From positions 1 to 64,000 of the forward strand of contig JAFIFV010000061.1 of the NCBI GenBank assembly GCA_020831845.1: 64,000 nucleotides of DNA, in the 5' to 3' direction. This stretch comes from Ectothiorhodospiraceae bacterium (lineage in GTDB: Bacteria; Pseudomonadota; Gammaproteobacteria; Nitrococcales; Aquisalimonadaceae). Made by a program: the position numbers and the translations under genes. Of the stretch, positions 1-9,905 are shown piece by piece; within the stretch, counting starts at the first letter, position 1, and each line of letters starts with the position of its first letter. Below the pieces are notes generated by a model. The model was given only the letters and a program-made list of their open reading frames with translations. It was not told where the DNA came from and did not search any database.

Positions 1-141
1 AGGGGATAGCTACCGGCTGAAGGAGAAGCGCAAAGCAGGCGTCGTCAAACCCGCAGTGACCGTTTAGAACAGCGCTGGGTGGGTCAGTTTTCGATTTCCG
101 AATCACCGCCCAAGTGGGTCAGTTTTCAGTTGCCGTTGACA
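1..141 (+). mobile_element. 3' end of an IS21-family insertion sequence
   Basis: This is the right end of an element whose left part lies outside the window. It holds the last codons of an IstB-like ORF and then an end with two direct copies of TGGGTCAGTTTTC (80-92 and 115-127) and the terminus GTTGACA ending at 141. Repeated GGGTCAGTTTTC blocks inside the tips are typical of IS21-family ends. The base after the terminus continues directly into a helicase-like coding sequence on the other strand, so the insertion cut that gene. The family call is recognition from the IstB tail and the tip structure. Confidence 0.75.
2..67 (+). CDS. istB: IstB-like ATPase, C-terminal end only (partial)
   Basis: Only the last 21 codons are in the window, reading GDSYRLKEKRKAGVVKPAVTV followed by TAG at 65-67. 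SYRLKEKR-type tails are common in the IS21 transposition helper IstB, the AAA+ partner of the IstA transposase. The catalytic motifs lie to the left of the window, so activity cannot be judged. The stop is followed after about 12 bp by the repeated terminal sequence of the IS, as expected for istB as the last gene of the element. Confidence 0.6.
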   Translation, partial: GDSYRLKEKRKAGVVKPAVTV

Positions 142-1023
142 CTGGAGCATCTGGCCCTCGATCTCGACCGTATTGAGCGCCTCCCCGCGCCTTGGAGCAG
201 CGAGCGCCCGCCCTTAGAGAGGTCTACACGCTCTCGCAGTTTGAAGGCGTGGTAATTCGCGTGAGAATCTTGGCGCGTTCCAAGTCAGCAAACATGTCAC
301 CTGGCACAAGCTCACGACTCTGGTAGTAACTGTCCGGATCATTTGGCTGCAGGACGCGAAGGCGATCGCGTATCGTCAGGCCGGGCGCCACGATCAGAAA
401 ACCCCGAGTGAATCTCTTGTTCTGCGGATGACGGACGGCATCAATGGTCTGCCACGCAGTCAGCATCGTCATCACAATGGTCTTGCCGGCCCCCGTCGCG
501 AACTTTAGCGCGACTCGCATGAGCTCGGGATTGGCGTCGTTATTCGCGTTAGCAAGGTGTTCGATGAATCTCTTGCAGGCCCTCCCCGCACTAGGCGCAA
601 CCTCCACAGCCAGATCGCCTTTTCGATGGCCTCCCCCTGACAGAAGAAAGGGCGGATGCCGCTGAAATTGTGGTGCCTCAGGTGCTGGAGCAAGCGCGCC
701 GTCTCCGGTGTTACTTGCCACTGAGCTGGATTCGGCAACTGGCGCCAGCGATCGACCTCCTGGCGAACGCCATTGATGATGGCGGTATGGTCGTACGCTT
801 GATCCCCGGTTGGGAGCGCCCTCCCCTCGTCGAACAGCAGCGCGCCCTGCACCGCCGAATCCTTCCGCTTCCTGGGCTTGGGGATCGGGGTGAGGAACTC
901 CGCCAGCCGACGCGCTTCGATAATTTTCCGGGTTGGCTCGCCCGGCTCGTCGAGTTCCCAGTGACGCTATGGATATTCGTAGGGCGAGTTCAGTATCAGC
1001 TGCTCGAAATAAAGGCTAGCCAA
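142..1023 (-). pseudogene. Decayed DEAD/DEAH helicase, type III restriction (Res)-like
   Basis: Reading the minus strand in pieces gives one protein: ASLYFEQLILNSPYEYP, RHWELDEPGEPT, a middle part with HNFSGIRPFFCQ, then LKFATGAGKTIVMTML (Walker A) and NYHAFKLRERVDL. The pieces are separated by an in-frame TAG (967-969), a frameshift near 601-610 and another near 255-262. The 3' end is cut at 142 by the IS21 end, within GEALNTVEIEGQMLQ. The layout matches large restriction/helicase proteins with a type III Res domain. A TTG at 1021-1023 after GGAGCAAGG is a plausible original start. ORF-track entries 224..721 and 505..852 are fragments of this gene. It is clearly non-functional. Confidence 0.8.
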
Positions 1024-1228
1024 ACCTTGCTCCGATCAGGCTTCCCCAGGTGCGCGCAGAATACCGCCCGCGTCCCATGCTTTGCCCTTCGACCTGCTGT
1101 TTTCACTCTTAATGCAGGCAACTGTAACCGCAAATCTACAGCACGCCCAAGTGGTCGCACACAGTGAACCGCCCCAAGCAGGTTTGGCAAATCGAGCAGC
1201 CGGGCGGGCCCGCCGGCTAGCCGCAAGC

Positions 1229-2260
1229 TCAGACATGCGCACCGGCTTCCCCTGCGAGCAGGCTTTCGAAAGCGATCTTTTCGCTCCCTGGCCGCGGCAC
1301 CAAGGTGATCAGATTCGGCTTGTCGTCCTTGGCGATCCGCGGGGGAATCCGCTCCCAATGCACGGAGAGGTAACGCGCGCGGTCCTTCGTCGCTGCGGTG
1401 AAGAACACGAACCCGTCGCGTTCATTGAAGTAGAGCGAGGGCATTCTCTTGCCGTGCTTGAGCGTTTTGCCTTTCGCCGGCGCGACGAAGCCGAGCTGTT
1501 GAAACAGCAGGCGGTAGTCATCGAAGCCCCAGCGCCCCTGCTTCGGGGCCGCGGATCTTGCCGACTTCTCCAGAGCCACGGCTCTCAAGTGCGGGACTTG
1601 CTCGATGTCGCTGCGTGCGGCCGACCGCAGTGTCCGCCTCACCAAGTTCGCGACCGCCGCTCTGTTCTCCTGGCGTTGCTGGGTCGATAGGCTGCGCTGG
1701 CGATTGATGAACGCGCTGGGGATCCCGCGCCTCTTGAGCTCGGCCTCAACCAGCTGGTGCGACCACTTGCCGATGCACACCACGATGCGGGGCCCCAGCC
1801 AATCGAGCCAGCGCTTGAGGTGGCGCGTCACGCATTCCGCTGCCATGGGAGCTGGAGGCGCTGCATTGGCATGTGTTCGACAACGCACGGCGTTGGTGTA
1901 GGCAATATCCTCCAGCGTCAGGCCCGACTCGATTAGAGGAAAATGCATACCTACCGGCCAAGTCGGCACCACACGCAAATGAATGCGCTCAAGGTGCTCC
2001 AGCGCGTCAGCGTTTTCCTCCCGCGCAAGGTCAGCCAAGGCATCCGCCATCTGCCTGTCCTGGCTGTTGAAGCGATCGAGCGATACGCCAGGGTTTTGCC
2101 CCAGCAACAAGACCCGATTTTTCCAATAGTTCGGCCCGATATACCCCGGCCAAGGGAAGTTGAAGTCACCATCCCGGAGCACCTTCGGCAAGCCGCGACG
2201 GGTGCAGACATCGCAGCTGATGACAGAGCAGAATTCACGTACTTTTTCTTGGATGTTCAT
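1229..2260 (-). CDS. Uracil-DNA glycosylase superfamily-like protein with C-terminal extension
   Basis: 343 aa. The first about 210 residues look like the UDG fold: LLLGQNPG (residues about 51-58) corresponds to the GxxPG uracil-binding motif, YTNAVRC resembles the TNxVKC motif of family 4/5 enzymes, and VVCIGKWSHQ fits a core strand. A CDVC pair near residue 19 could be part of a cluster or zinc site, but the full four-Cys set of family 4 is not evident. The last about 110 residues (GFDDYRLLFQQLGF to the end) match nothing I recognise. ATG at 2260 follows GAGGAACACGA. It lies 84 bp downstream of the 555-aa gene on the same strand, so the two may be co-transcribed. The exact substrate is unknown. 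Confidence 0.6.
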   Translation of the reverse strand: MNIQEKVREFCSVISCDVCTRRGLPKVLRDGDFNFPWPGYIGPNYWKNRVLLLGQNPGVSLDRFNSQDRQMADALADLAREENADALEHLERIHLRVVPTWPVGMHFPLIESGLTLEDIAYTNAVRCRTHANAAPPAPMAAECVTRHLKRWLDWLGPRIVVCIGKWSHQLVEAELKRRGIPSAFINRQRSLSTQQRQENRAAVANLVRRTLRSAARSDIEQVPHLRAVALEKSARSAAPKQGRWGFDDYRLLFQQLGFVAPAKGKTLKHGKRMPSLYFNERDGFVFFTAATKDRARYLSVHWERIPPRIAKDDKPNLITLVPRPGSEKIAFESLLAGEAGAHV

Positions 2261-2344
2261 TCGTGTTCCTCGTACTTGTGAAAAATCATCCTATGCGCCG
2301 GTCGTCGCCAGACGCTGCGTATCCCGCGTCTTGAGAAGGTGACG

Positions 2345-4012
2345 TCAAGCTTCGCCGTCACCGTGGCGTTCCAGTCCCTCGAGAAAGCGCTGCTGCGCCG
2401 CATTCAGCGAACTCCTCACGGAATTCTCCAGCCGCTCGAACGTTGCGCGAATCCGCAGCGCATCCTTCTCGAGCTCGGCGATCAGGTGACTGCCTGCGCC
2501 CTCGTCGAGGAAATGCAACTGGAGCGCGCAAGCGGCGGTCGATGGGGGCGCCAAAGTCGGCATCATGCTGTTGAGGGGCAGCTCGATGAGCTCGTCCACT
2601 TCAGCAAGCGCGGGGCAGGAGCTAAAGGTATCGGGATAACGAAAGTCGAGACTGTATGGCTCGGTATACAAAGCATCTCCCAGGGTCTGCTTGACCACAA
2701 CGTCATTGACCGGCAGCACCCACCAGGGCCCGTCGCGAAGATCCGTGCGGAATCCGAAACTGTCGTAGGACTGTTCAGCGCTCACTTCGCCTAGGGCGCC
2801 GACTTGAAGCTCCTCCTCGTGGAACCACTCTAGAAACTGCTCCGGCAGGGAGGCGAGCCAATCAGTCGTGGAGTCCGAGCTCTCCCAGATCTCGCCGCCC
2901 TCGTCATCATCGCCGTACATCAGCAATGCCCTGAGCAAACCGGGCTTGCTGCCCAGCCAGAGCACCTGGTCACGGCCCGCCTTCGGCTCAGCGGTAACGG
3001 CAGGCCGGATTAGAAGGCACGCCCGGGTCAGCGCTGGCGTCGCGTGGTCGACGGCATCAGGCATGATCGCGAGCCAAGTTTCCAGGCGGAAGACCAGCCG
3101 CACGCTCGAAACAGCAGGTTCCGGTGGTGCGCTCCACCCTTTACATCCAAACGGCGAGCTAAGGCGCATGCGCACGTCCACCGCGCGAACCTCGGTCATC
3201 AGTTGAACACGGGGCACGAACAGGGCATCGCCGCACCATGGAGTCCCGTCCTCGGTTCGCGACAAGATTCGGTAAGTGTCCTGCTCCGAGGGCGCGAGAT
3301 GCCATATGGAAAGCTTGTGAAACGTTTCCGACAGCCATGACGTAGGCAGAAAATCCGGACTCCGGGAGTTATCACTCGCGAAAATATTCGCCTCATCCAT
3401 TCGGTCGAACAGCGGCCCAAGCTGGTTGCGCCGTGCAACAGCATCACATACCGCGTTTAGCATGGCGGCGAGCTCAGCGGCCCACTCCGCTGACTCCTCC
3501 CTCCTTCGTGATTCGCCCCCCAGGCGGGTATCCCGGAACAGGCGCGCCATGAAGTGATTGGGATCCGTTTCAACCCGGGAGCTTGTTACCAGCTCTCCGG
3601 CTGCGCGCGCTACCGAAATATACTTGCTTACGTACGGGGTGAGACGTCGCGCCAGCTCTGCAGCAGCCTCGGAACGAGAGGGACTAATGGCGACCCGGGT
3701 TACGTACTTGTTCGCGTCGCCCTTGGCAGCCGAATCCGGCCCCTTGGCAGCCTCAAGAGCATGCGCTCTCGTGCCGTGGGGCAGCTCGGCTAGGATCGCG
3801 CCCAGGTTACGCGCCAGTTGAATCAGGCTAGCTCGCTCCTCCGGCGACCTCTTGCGGAGCTTCCAGCCAGCCCAGTTCGGGCCGTACTGGCGGCGCTTCT
3901 CCTCGAGCCACTGCACAGTCCTCCCGTTGGCAGTCTCGCCCGACGCTCGGGCCCTCTCCTTGGTCGATCCGTCTATCGGCCGCCGCAAGCTGAAGTCGAT
4001 GATGTTCGCCAT
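2345..4012 (-). CDS. Hypothetical protein, 555 aa
   Basis: I do not recognise this protein. It is acidic and soluble, with no signal peptide or membrane segment. The N-terminus (MANIIDFSLRRP) leads into a basic stretch WLEEKRRQYGPNWAGWKLRKR, then a helical region rich in Ala/Arg (residues about 60-180). The middle and C-terminal parts look like beta-rich domains (WCGDALFVPRVQLM, WWVLPVNDVVVKQTL), followed by a final helix (ALRIRATFERLENSVRSSL). ATG at 4012 is preceded by GGAGGGAG at good spacing. It is the first gene inside the putative island, reading away from the tRNA fragment, and lies upstream of the UDG-like gene. A shared role with that gene is inference only. Confidence 0.75.
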   Translation of the reverse strand: MANIIDFSLRRPIDGSTKERARASGETANGRTVQWLEEKRRQYGPNWAGWKLRKRSPEERASLIQLARNLGAILAELPHGTRAHALEAAKGPDSAAKGDANKYVTRVAISPSRSEAAAELARRLTPYVSKYISVARAAGELVTSSRVETDPNHFMARLFRDTRLGGESRRREESAEWAAELAAMLNAVCDAVARRNQLGPLFDRMDEANIFASDNSRSPDFLPTSWLSETFHKLSIWHLAPSEQDTYRILSRTEDGTPWCGDALFVPRVQLMTEVRAVDVRMRLSSPFGCKGWSAPPEPAVSSVRLVFRLETWLAIMPDAVDHATPALTRACLLIRPAVTAEPKAGRDQVLWLGSKPGLLRALLMYGDDDEGGEIWESSDSTTDWLASLPEQFLEWFHEEELQVGALGEVSAEQSYDSFGFRTDLRDGPWWVLPVNDVVVKQTLGDALYTEPYSLDFRYPDTFSSCPALAEVDELIELPLNSMMPTLAPPSTAACALQLHFLDEGAGSHLIAELEKDALRIRATFERLENSVRSSLNAAQQRFLEGLERHGDGEA

Positions 4013-4541
4013 GTGGCACTCCCTCCGCAGTCAACAGACAGGAATCAGATCGCCCGTCTCTCCGGGCCGTCGCGCCTGACGCCGCGTTCGCGGGGTGGTC
4101 ACGAAAGGGGTTTCTCCGCCCACCCTGTCGGTGTTATCTGCGCGACCGCCGACTGCGCGCTGGCTGCACACGGAAAAGCACCGCTGCTAGGCAGACACTT
4201 TAAGCTGATAGGTAAATGACGTCCCCTTCTTTTTTGCGCTGGATAATTGCGCTGTAAATAACATATTTTTTGAGCTACATATTATCGAATTAATGAAGGG
4301 GTTCCTGGCATGGTCTGCGCTGCTCGCGAGGATTGTTCCAGAAAATGATTAGGAGACAGCGGGAGAAGGACGAGTTCGAGCTCCGTCTGGACGCGGGCGA
4401 CTAAGCAGCTGGGGCCGCGGCGAACCTCCGCCACACTACCAGCCAAATACACATTGCCGACGAGCAAGTGACAAAGGATGTACCGCACGCATTGTTCCTG
4501 ACACCTGGCCTCGCACAGAACTTGATCGCCAAGGGATAGGC
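4013..4541. other. Intergenic stretch at island edge
   Basis: No convincing gene lies between the 555-aa ORF and the tRNA fragment. The part around 4190-4310 is clearly AT-richer than the surroundings (tracts such as TTCTTTTTTG and ATATTTTTTGAG), as is common at the edges of integrated elements. It presumably contains the promoter of the minus-strand gene starting at 4012. ORF 4282..4488 has no recognisable content and no clear ribosome binding site. No integrase gene is visible here. Confidence 0.5.
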
Positions 4542-4581
4542 AATCACTGGGTCGGCGGTTCGAGCCCGTCCCGGGGAGCCA
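4542..4581 (+). other. Partial tRNA 3' end (probably tRNA-Asn), attachment-site remnant
   Basis: The sequence AATCACTGGGTCGGCGGTTC continuing to CCGGGGAGCCA is the 3' part of a tRNA. It includes the 3' side of the anticodon arm, a T arm (GGCGG, loop TTCGAGC, CCGTC), the acceptor strand CCGGGGA, discriminator G and encoded CCA. The predicted 5' partner TCCCCGG and the rest of the tRNA are absent upstream. The combination of acceptor, G discriminator and AATCACT fits tRNA-Asn(GUU). A 40-nt 3' copy starting in the anticodon loop is what tyrosine-recombinase integration into a tRNA gene leaves at the far end of an island. Confidence 0.75.
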
Positions 4582-4590
4582 AATCAGAAA

Positions 4591-4616
4591 GGCTCAGGTT
4601 CTCCTGAGCCTTTTTT
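4591..4616. terminator. Rho-independent terminator, probably bidirectional
   Basis: GGCTCAGG-TTCT-CCTGAGCC forms a perfect 8-bp stem followed by TTTTTT on the plus strand. Nine bases separate it from the tRNA CCA, so it is the original terminator of the tRNA transcription unit. On the minus strand the same hairpin is followed by TTTCTGATTT and lies just after the lpxD stop, so it can also end lpxD transcripts. Confidence 0.85.
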
Positions 4617-4625
4617 CGTTTCTGC

Positions 4626-5690
4626 TCAGTCGCTTCGGCCGCGTTTTCCCTGCTTTCCCGTCACCGCCTCCAGCTCGCGTTCCATCTTGATAACGCGACG
4701 AAACATGTCATCCAGTTGCGTGAAGCGCACCGTGTTGCGCCGCCATTCCCGCACCGGCTGTGCGGGCAGCGGGGAGGAATAAACGCCGGGCTCGCGGATG
4801 TGATTGGTGACGCCGGTCATGCCGGTGACCGTGGCACCGTCGACGATCTGGATATGGCCGGTGATGGCGGAGGCACCGCCGATGACGCAGTTGCTGCCAA
4901 TGGTGGTGCTGCCGGCCACCACGGTACAGCCGGCGATCACGGTGCGCTCGCCGATGTGCACGTTATGGGCGATGTGCACCAGGTTGTCGATCTTCACCCC
5001 GGGACCGATCACGGTATCTTCCAGCGCGCCGCGGTCGATGGTGCTGTTGGCGCCAATGTCCACATCATCCCCGATACGCACGGCCCCCAGTTGCGGGACC
5101 TTACGCCATCCCTGCGGTCCAGGAGCGAAACCGAAGCCGTCGGCGCCGATGATGACGCCGGGGTGGATCATGACGCGATCCCCCAGAGAGCAGTCGGCAC
5201 CGATACTGACGCCGTTCGCCAGCCAGCAATCCTCCCCCAGGCGCGTGCCATCGCCGATGAACGTGCCGGGGCCGACCTCGGTTCCTCGTCCCAGCCGGAC
5301 GCCGGCGCCGATGACTGCATGCGGGCCGACGGCGACGCCTGCCTCCAGTATGGCGTCAGATGCTACGATCGCGGAGGGATGGACGCCGGGGGCGGCTCTC
5401 TCGCGAGGATGCAGAGCGCTGGCAATGGCAGCATAGGCGTAGTACGGATCATCGACCACCAGCGCGGCAGTGGGGCAATACTGGCTGTGTTCTTCGCGAA
5501 CCACCGCCGCACCCGCGCCTGTGGAGCGCAGTTGATCCAGGTAACGTGCACTGGCACAGAAGCCGATTTCATCCCCAGTCGCCTTCCCCAGCAACCCGAC
5601 GCTGCGTATGCGGCGGCCAGCATCGCCAAACAGTTGGGCACCCACCAGCTCGGCAAGCTCTCCCAGGGTTCTGGAGGGTTGTTCAACCAT
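4626..5690 (-). CDS. lpxD: UDP-3-O-acylglucosamine N-acyltransferase LpxD
   Basis: Third step of lipid A synthesis: it transfers a hydroxyacyl chain from ACP to UDP-3-O-acylglucosamine in the cytosol. An N-terminal uridine-binding domain (about 1-100) precedes many left-handed beta-helix hexapeptide repeats ([26 protein letters not shown]). The catalytic-region motif [12 protein letters not shown] is intact, and a C-terminal helix follows. ATG at 5690 ([17 protein letters not shown]) gives 354 aa and matches the family N-terminus better than the track's 377-aa version. It stands alone, not in a bamA-skp-lpxD-fabZ-lpxA operon, so it may be a second copy. Confidence 0.93.
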   Translation of the reverse strand: MVEQPSRTLGELAELVGAQLFGDAGRRIRSVGLLGKATGDEIGFCASARYLDQLRSTGAGAAVVREEHSQYCPTAALVVDDPYYAYAAIASALHPRERAAPGVHPSAIVASDAILEAGVAVGPHAVIGAGVRLGRGTEVGPGTFIGDGTRLGEDCWLANGVSIGADCSLGDRVMIHPGVIIGADGFGFAPGPQGWRKVPQLGAVRIGDDVDIGANSTIDRGALEDTVIGPGVKIDNLVHIAHNVHIGERTVIAGCTVVAGSTTIGSNCVIGGASAITGHIQIVDGATVTGMTGVTNHIREPGVYSSPLPAQPVREWRRNTVRFTQLDDMFRRVIKMERELEAVTGKQGKRGRSD

Positions 5691-5891
5691 TCTCGCTTGT
5701 CTCCTCCCACCTGCCGTGTCGGGGATAGACTCATTCAAACCAGCCACAGGCTCCGCCAACGGCCGATGATAATCGTATTGGCTGTCAGTTTGTCATGCGC
5801 CGGCTAACGGGTCGGCCGATGCGGCTCATGCTTCTCTGTAAACTACGCCGGGGCGGAGTGCGCAGTTCCGGGAGGTAGCGGCGGCGCGGCT

Positions 5892-7031
<1,140 letters not shown>

Positions 7032-7108
7032 TCATCCGCCAGTACGCAGAAGTGCACGTCCCGGAAATTCCTGCTGACGGGCGTCTGGGCGCAGTCACTC
7101 ACACAGAA

Positions 7109-7130
7109 AAGGGGGCGCAAGCGCCCCCTT
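7109..7130 (-). terminator. Terminator after the comEA-like gene
   Basis: AAGGGGGCGC-AA-GCGCCCCCTT is a perfect 10-bp stem with a 2-nt gap. Read on the minus strand it is followed by TTCTG, and it lies 57 bp past the stop of the small ComEA-like gene. It would separate that gene from the deaminase gene downstream. Confidence 0.75.
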
Positions 7131-7187
7131 TATAATTGACGATGCATCTCACGCCCGTCCGGGAACGCCCCCGGCGGGCGTGGACCG

Positions 7188-7457
7188 TCAGTCCACCAGG
7201 ATGCGATCCCGGTTGTTTTCCACGGTCGATGCACCGATTCCCGGCACATTGCTCAGCTCGTCGGCACTGGCGAACGGACCGTTGCCGTCGCGGTATTCCA
7301 CGATGGCGGCGGCCCGTGCCTCGCCCACCCCGGACAAGGCAGCAGCCAGCGCTTCTGCATCTGCAGTATTGATGTTCACCGGTCCTTCGGCAAACACCAG
7401 ACCACACCACAGCAGGGCGGCAGACAGAACGAACGTACGTACCTTGGGAAACGTCAT
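7188..7457 (-). CDS. ComEA-like helix-hairpin-helix DNA-binding protein, exported
   Basis: 89 aa. A signal peptide (MTFPKVRTFVLSAALLWCGLVFA, cleavage after about residue 23) precedes one ComEA-type helix-hairpin-helix domain: VNINTADAEALAAALSGVGEARAAAIVEYRDGNGPFASADEL...VPGIG. Proteins of this size in Gammaproteobacteria bind DNA in the periplasm and are linked to natural transformation. ATG at 7457 follows AAAAGGAGCATGCT. The ORF track shows it fused to an upstream shadow (7188..8033), but its own ribosome site and signal peptide decide the start. It lies downstream of pyrF, on the same strand. Confidence 0.85.
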   Translation of the reverse strand: MTFPKVRTFVLSAALLWCGLVFAEGPVNINTADAEALAAALSGVGEARAAAIVEYRDGNGPFASADELSNVPGIGASTVENNRDRILVD

Positions 7458-7534
7458 AGCATGCTCCTTTTGCTTGAGGTTCAGGCTTGAAGCCTGGCCC
7501 CGCCATCCCGGCAGGGCATCTAGAAAATAATCGT

Positions 7535-8275
7535 TCAGGCTCCCGCTGTCAAAACCTGCCCGATTTCGCGATTGATCTGCTCCAGCGCCACGACCGGATC
7601 CTGCGCCCGGGTAACGGGGCGGCCTACCACCAGAAAGCTGGAGCCCGCCGCAATGGCGGCCGCGGGCGTCAGGATCCGATGCTGATCCCCGCTCTCCGCT
7701 CCGGCAGGGCGGATTCCCGGAGTAACAAGGAGCGGCGCCTGGCCCAGCACCTCGCGCAGTTCGACCGCCTCCTGCGCGGAACAGACCACACCATCGAGCC
7801 CCGCATCCGCGCTCAACCTGGCCAGTCGGAGCACTTGGCGGCCGACATCGGTATCCGCCCCGGTTTCCGCCAGCACCTGGCTGCTGCTGCTGGTGAGCAC
7901 GGTGACGGCGATTAGCAAGGGACTGGATGCCCCTGCGGAATCCACCGCCTCCCGGGCCGCCTCCATCATGGCGCGCCCCCCGGAGGCATGAACGTTCACC
8001 ATCCAGACGCCCAACTGTGCAGCAGCCCGGCACGCGCCCGCCACAGTATTCGGTATATCGTGGAACTTGAGATCCAGGAACACCTCGAAGCCCCGACCAG
8101 TCAGTTTCTCAACCAGTGCCGGTCCCGCCCGCACAAACAGTTCCTTGCCCACCTTCAGGCGGCACTGGGTTGGATCCAGCTGATCGACCAGCGAAAGGGC
8201 ATCGCGGGCCTCTTGGAAATCAAGCGCCACCACGACACGGGGGCCTCGCACAGCGGGTATGTTCAACTCACTCAC
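7535..8275 (-). CDS. pyrF: Orotidine 5'-phosphate decarboxylase
   Basis: Last step of UMP synthesis: decarboxylates OMP in the cytosol. The TIM-barrel motifs are present: [42 protein letters not shown] (the catalytic Lys/Asp cluster DxKxxD), VTPGIRPAG and [13 protein letters not shown]. No suitable ATG exists. GTG at 8275 ([19 protein letters not shown]) gives 246 aa, the usual length, and overlaps the lapB stop as GTGAGTGA, which indicates translational coupling. The track's 307-aa version simply extends upstream into lapB. LapA-LapB-PyrF order is common in Gammaproteobacteria. Confidence 0.93.
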   Translation of the reverse strand: MSELNIPAVRGPRVVVALDFQEARDALSLVDQLDPTQCRLKVGKELFVRAGPALVEKLTGRGFEVFLDLKFHDIPNTVAGACRAAAQLGVWMVNVHASGGRAMMEAAREAVDSAGASSPLLIAVTVLTSSSSQVLAETGADTDVGRQVLRLARLSADAGLDGVVCSAQEAVELREVLGQAPLLVTPGIRPAGAESGDQHRILTPAAAIAAGSSFLVVGRPVTRAQDPVVALEQINREIGQVLTAGA

Positions 8276-9443
8276 CTTCCACTCCGTGAATCGGCTTGAT
8301 CGTGCTCCAGGACCGGCAACTGGGGCAGTGCCAGTGCAGCGTCCGCGCGGTAAATCCACAGCGGCCACAGGCATAGGAGGGCTTGCTCTTGAGCAAGGTC
8401 TCGAACAGTTCCTGTAGCACCGGCAACGGTTGATTCTGAGCCGGCGCCTCCAGCACATCCCCAGCCAGGTTGAGTTGGATCAATCGGTTGAGACCGCGCA
8501 CCGATGGCCGCTGGCGCAGTTGCTGCTCGAGGTAATCCGCCGCTGCCTGGTCCCCATCCCGGAGGCGGATCTGCTCAGCCAGAGCCAGCAGCAACGAGGC
8601 GCCATGGTAATCCTGCTGCACCGCCTGCAGATAAGCCAGGTAGTCCTGCGGACGACCGAGTTCGCGGTAGCAGGCCTCCATCGGCTCCAGGACCTCCGGC
8701 AGGTATTCCACGTCCTGGTAGCGCACGCGCTGGTACGCCTTGAGCGCCTGCTTGTAGTTGCCAGCATAACGTTCCAGTTGCCCCTGCAAAAGGCTCGCTC
8801 GCACGCAGGAGGGATCACTGGTGAGTGCGCGCTTGAGCAGATTCCGCGCCCGGTTGCGCTCCCCGGAGGCCAAAGCCGCCTCCACCTGCTCGCAGTAGAA
8901 CTGCGCGATCATGGTCGCCATGGGCTGGCCCGAACGGGACTCAAGCCGCGCTGCGGCACTGATCGCTTTGGTCCATTCCTTTTCCTGCTGGTAGACATCC
9001 AGCAGGTGGGACAGGGCGGGCTCCACATGGGCATCGGCCTGTACCACTTCCTCGAACAGGTTCTCCGCCCTGTCCAGCAGGCCAGCCTTCAGATAGTCTT
9101 CGCCCAGTGCCAGCAGCGCCTGGATGCGCTGTTCCCGGGTCAGCGACGGCCGGGCAATGAGATTCTGGTGAATCCGTATGGCCCGATCCACCTCACCGCG
9201 CCGCCGGAACAGGCTGCCCAGCGCAAAATGTGTTTCCACCGTGTCGGCGTCCACCTCCACCATACGGGTGAACACCTCGATCGCCTTGTCCGGCTGCTCG
9301 TTCAACAGGTAGTTGAGCCCCTGAAAATAGGCGTCCTGCAGCCCTTCCGACGAACCGGAACCTCGGGTGTTGCGCCCCCGCCGACCGATAATCCAGCCGG
9401 ACAGGGCAGCAACGGGAAGCAGCAGCCAGAACAGCTCTACCAT
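8268..9443 (-). CDS. lapB: LPS assembly protein LapB (YciM)
   Basis: 391 aa. The N-terminal membrane anchor ([20 protein letters not shown]) is followed by TPR repeats across about residues 35-340 and a C-terminal rubredoxin-like metal domain ([20 protein letters not shown]). In E. coli LapB controls lipopolysaccharide synthesis by promoting FtsH-dependent turnover of LpxC. It lies 2 bp after lapA and overlaps pyrF, so the three genes form a tight unit. All four metal-binding cysteines are present. Confidence 0.95.
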   Translation of the reverse strand: MVELFWLLLPVAALSGWIIGRRGRNTRGSGSSEGLQDAYFQGLNYLLNEQPDKAIEVFTRMVEVDADTVETHFALGSLFRRRGEVDRAIRIHQNLIARPSLTREQRIQALLALGEDYLKAGLLDRAENLFEEVVQADAHVEPALSHLLDVYQQEKEWTKAISAAARLESRSGQPMATMIAQFYCEQVEAALASGERNRARNLLKRALTSDPSCVRASLLQGQLERYAGNYKQALKAYQRVRYQDVEYLPEVLEPMEACYRELGRPQDYLAYLQAVQQDYHGASLLLALAEQIRLRDGDQAAADYLEQQLRQRPSVRGLNRLIQLNLAGDVLEAPAQNQPLPVLQELFETLLKSKPSYACGRCGFTARTLHWHCPSCRSWSTIKPIHGVEGE

Positions 9444-9445
9444 GA

Positions 9446-9739
9446 TCAGGGTTGGTCTTTGAGGGGAAGTCGCCGAAGTTCGTTCAGTTCCTTTTCCGTT
9501 TCGGCCAGGCGGCGACGCACGGAACTGATCTCACGCCGCCGTCGGATCATCATCGTCATGGTCGCCAGGACGCCCAGAACCGCCCCGACGATGAGCACCA
9601 ACACCACCAGCAATGACAATGGCATGGAGACGCTGCCGAAGTAATAATCGAGTTCTGCGCTACCCGCATTGAGCAGGGCAAAGCTCAGCCCGAGCAGAAC
9701 CACGAGTAAAAGCAGGAACAGCCCGAGGACTCGGCGCAT
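9446..9739 (-). CDS. lapA: LPS assembly protein LapA
   Basis: 97 aa inner-membrane protein of the DUF1049 type. It has two hydrophobic segments (LGLFLLLLVVLLGLSFALLN and LSLLVVLVLIVGAVLGVLATM) separated by the short loop AELDYYFGSVSMP, then a basic cytosolic tail with a coiled-coil end (RRRREISSVRRRLAETEKELNELRRL). ATG at 9739 after AAGGAGTTCATGC was chosen over the track start, which adds 18 unrelated residues. It is the partner of LapB, encoded 2 bp downstream. Confidence 0.93.
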   Translation of the reverse strand: MRRVLGLFLLLLVVLLGLSFALLNAGSAELDYYFGSVSMPLSLLVVLVLIVGAVLGVLATMTMMIRRRREISSVRRRLAETEKELNELRRLPLKDQP

Positions 9740-9863
9740 GCATGAACTCCTTCCACAAGATGATGTTTGACGAGATCGGCCCCCATTCAGCATAGGTTAC
9801 CGAAAGGTCAGCAATCCAGTCGGGCATGGGGCGGGAAGACGGCGGCTCCCGGAGCTGTTGAAA

Positions 9864-9898
9864 CAAAAAAACGGCGCATTCAAGAGAACGCGCCGTTG
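9864..9898 (-). terminator. Terminator after ihfB
   Basis: On the minus strand the arms AACGGCGC and GCGCCGTT are separated by a short loop and followed by TTTTTTG. It begins 8 bp after the ihfB stop. It would separate ihfB from lapA. Confidence 0.85.
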
Positions 9899-9905
9899 AT
9901 GCCAT

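Noticed and set aside
4282-4488. 68-aa minus-strand ORF in the island edge
   Set aside because: No ribosome binding site, no recognisable content, and it lies in AT-rich junction DNA.
4500-4581. A complete tRNA gene
   Set aside because: The 5' half (acceptor TCCCCGG, D arm, anticodon) is missing; only the last 40 nt are tRNA-like.
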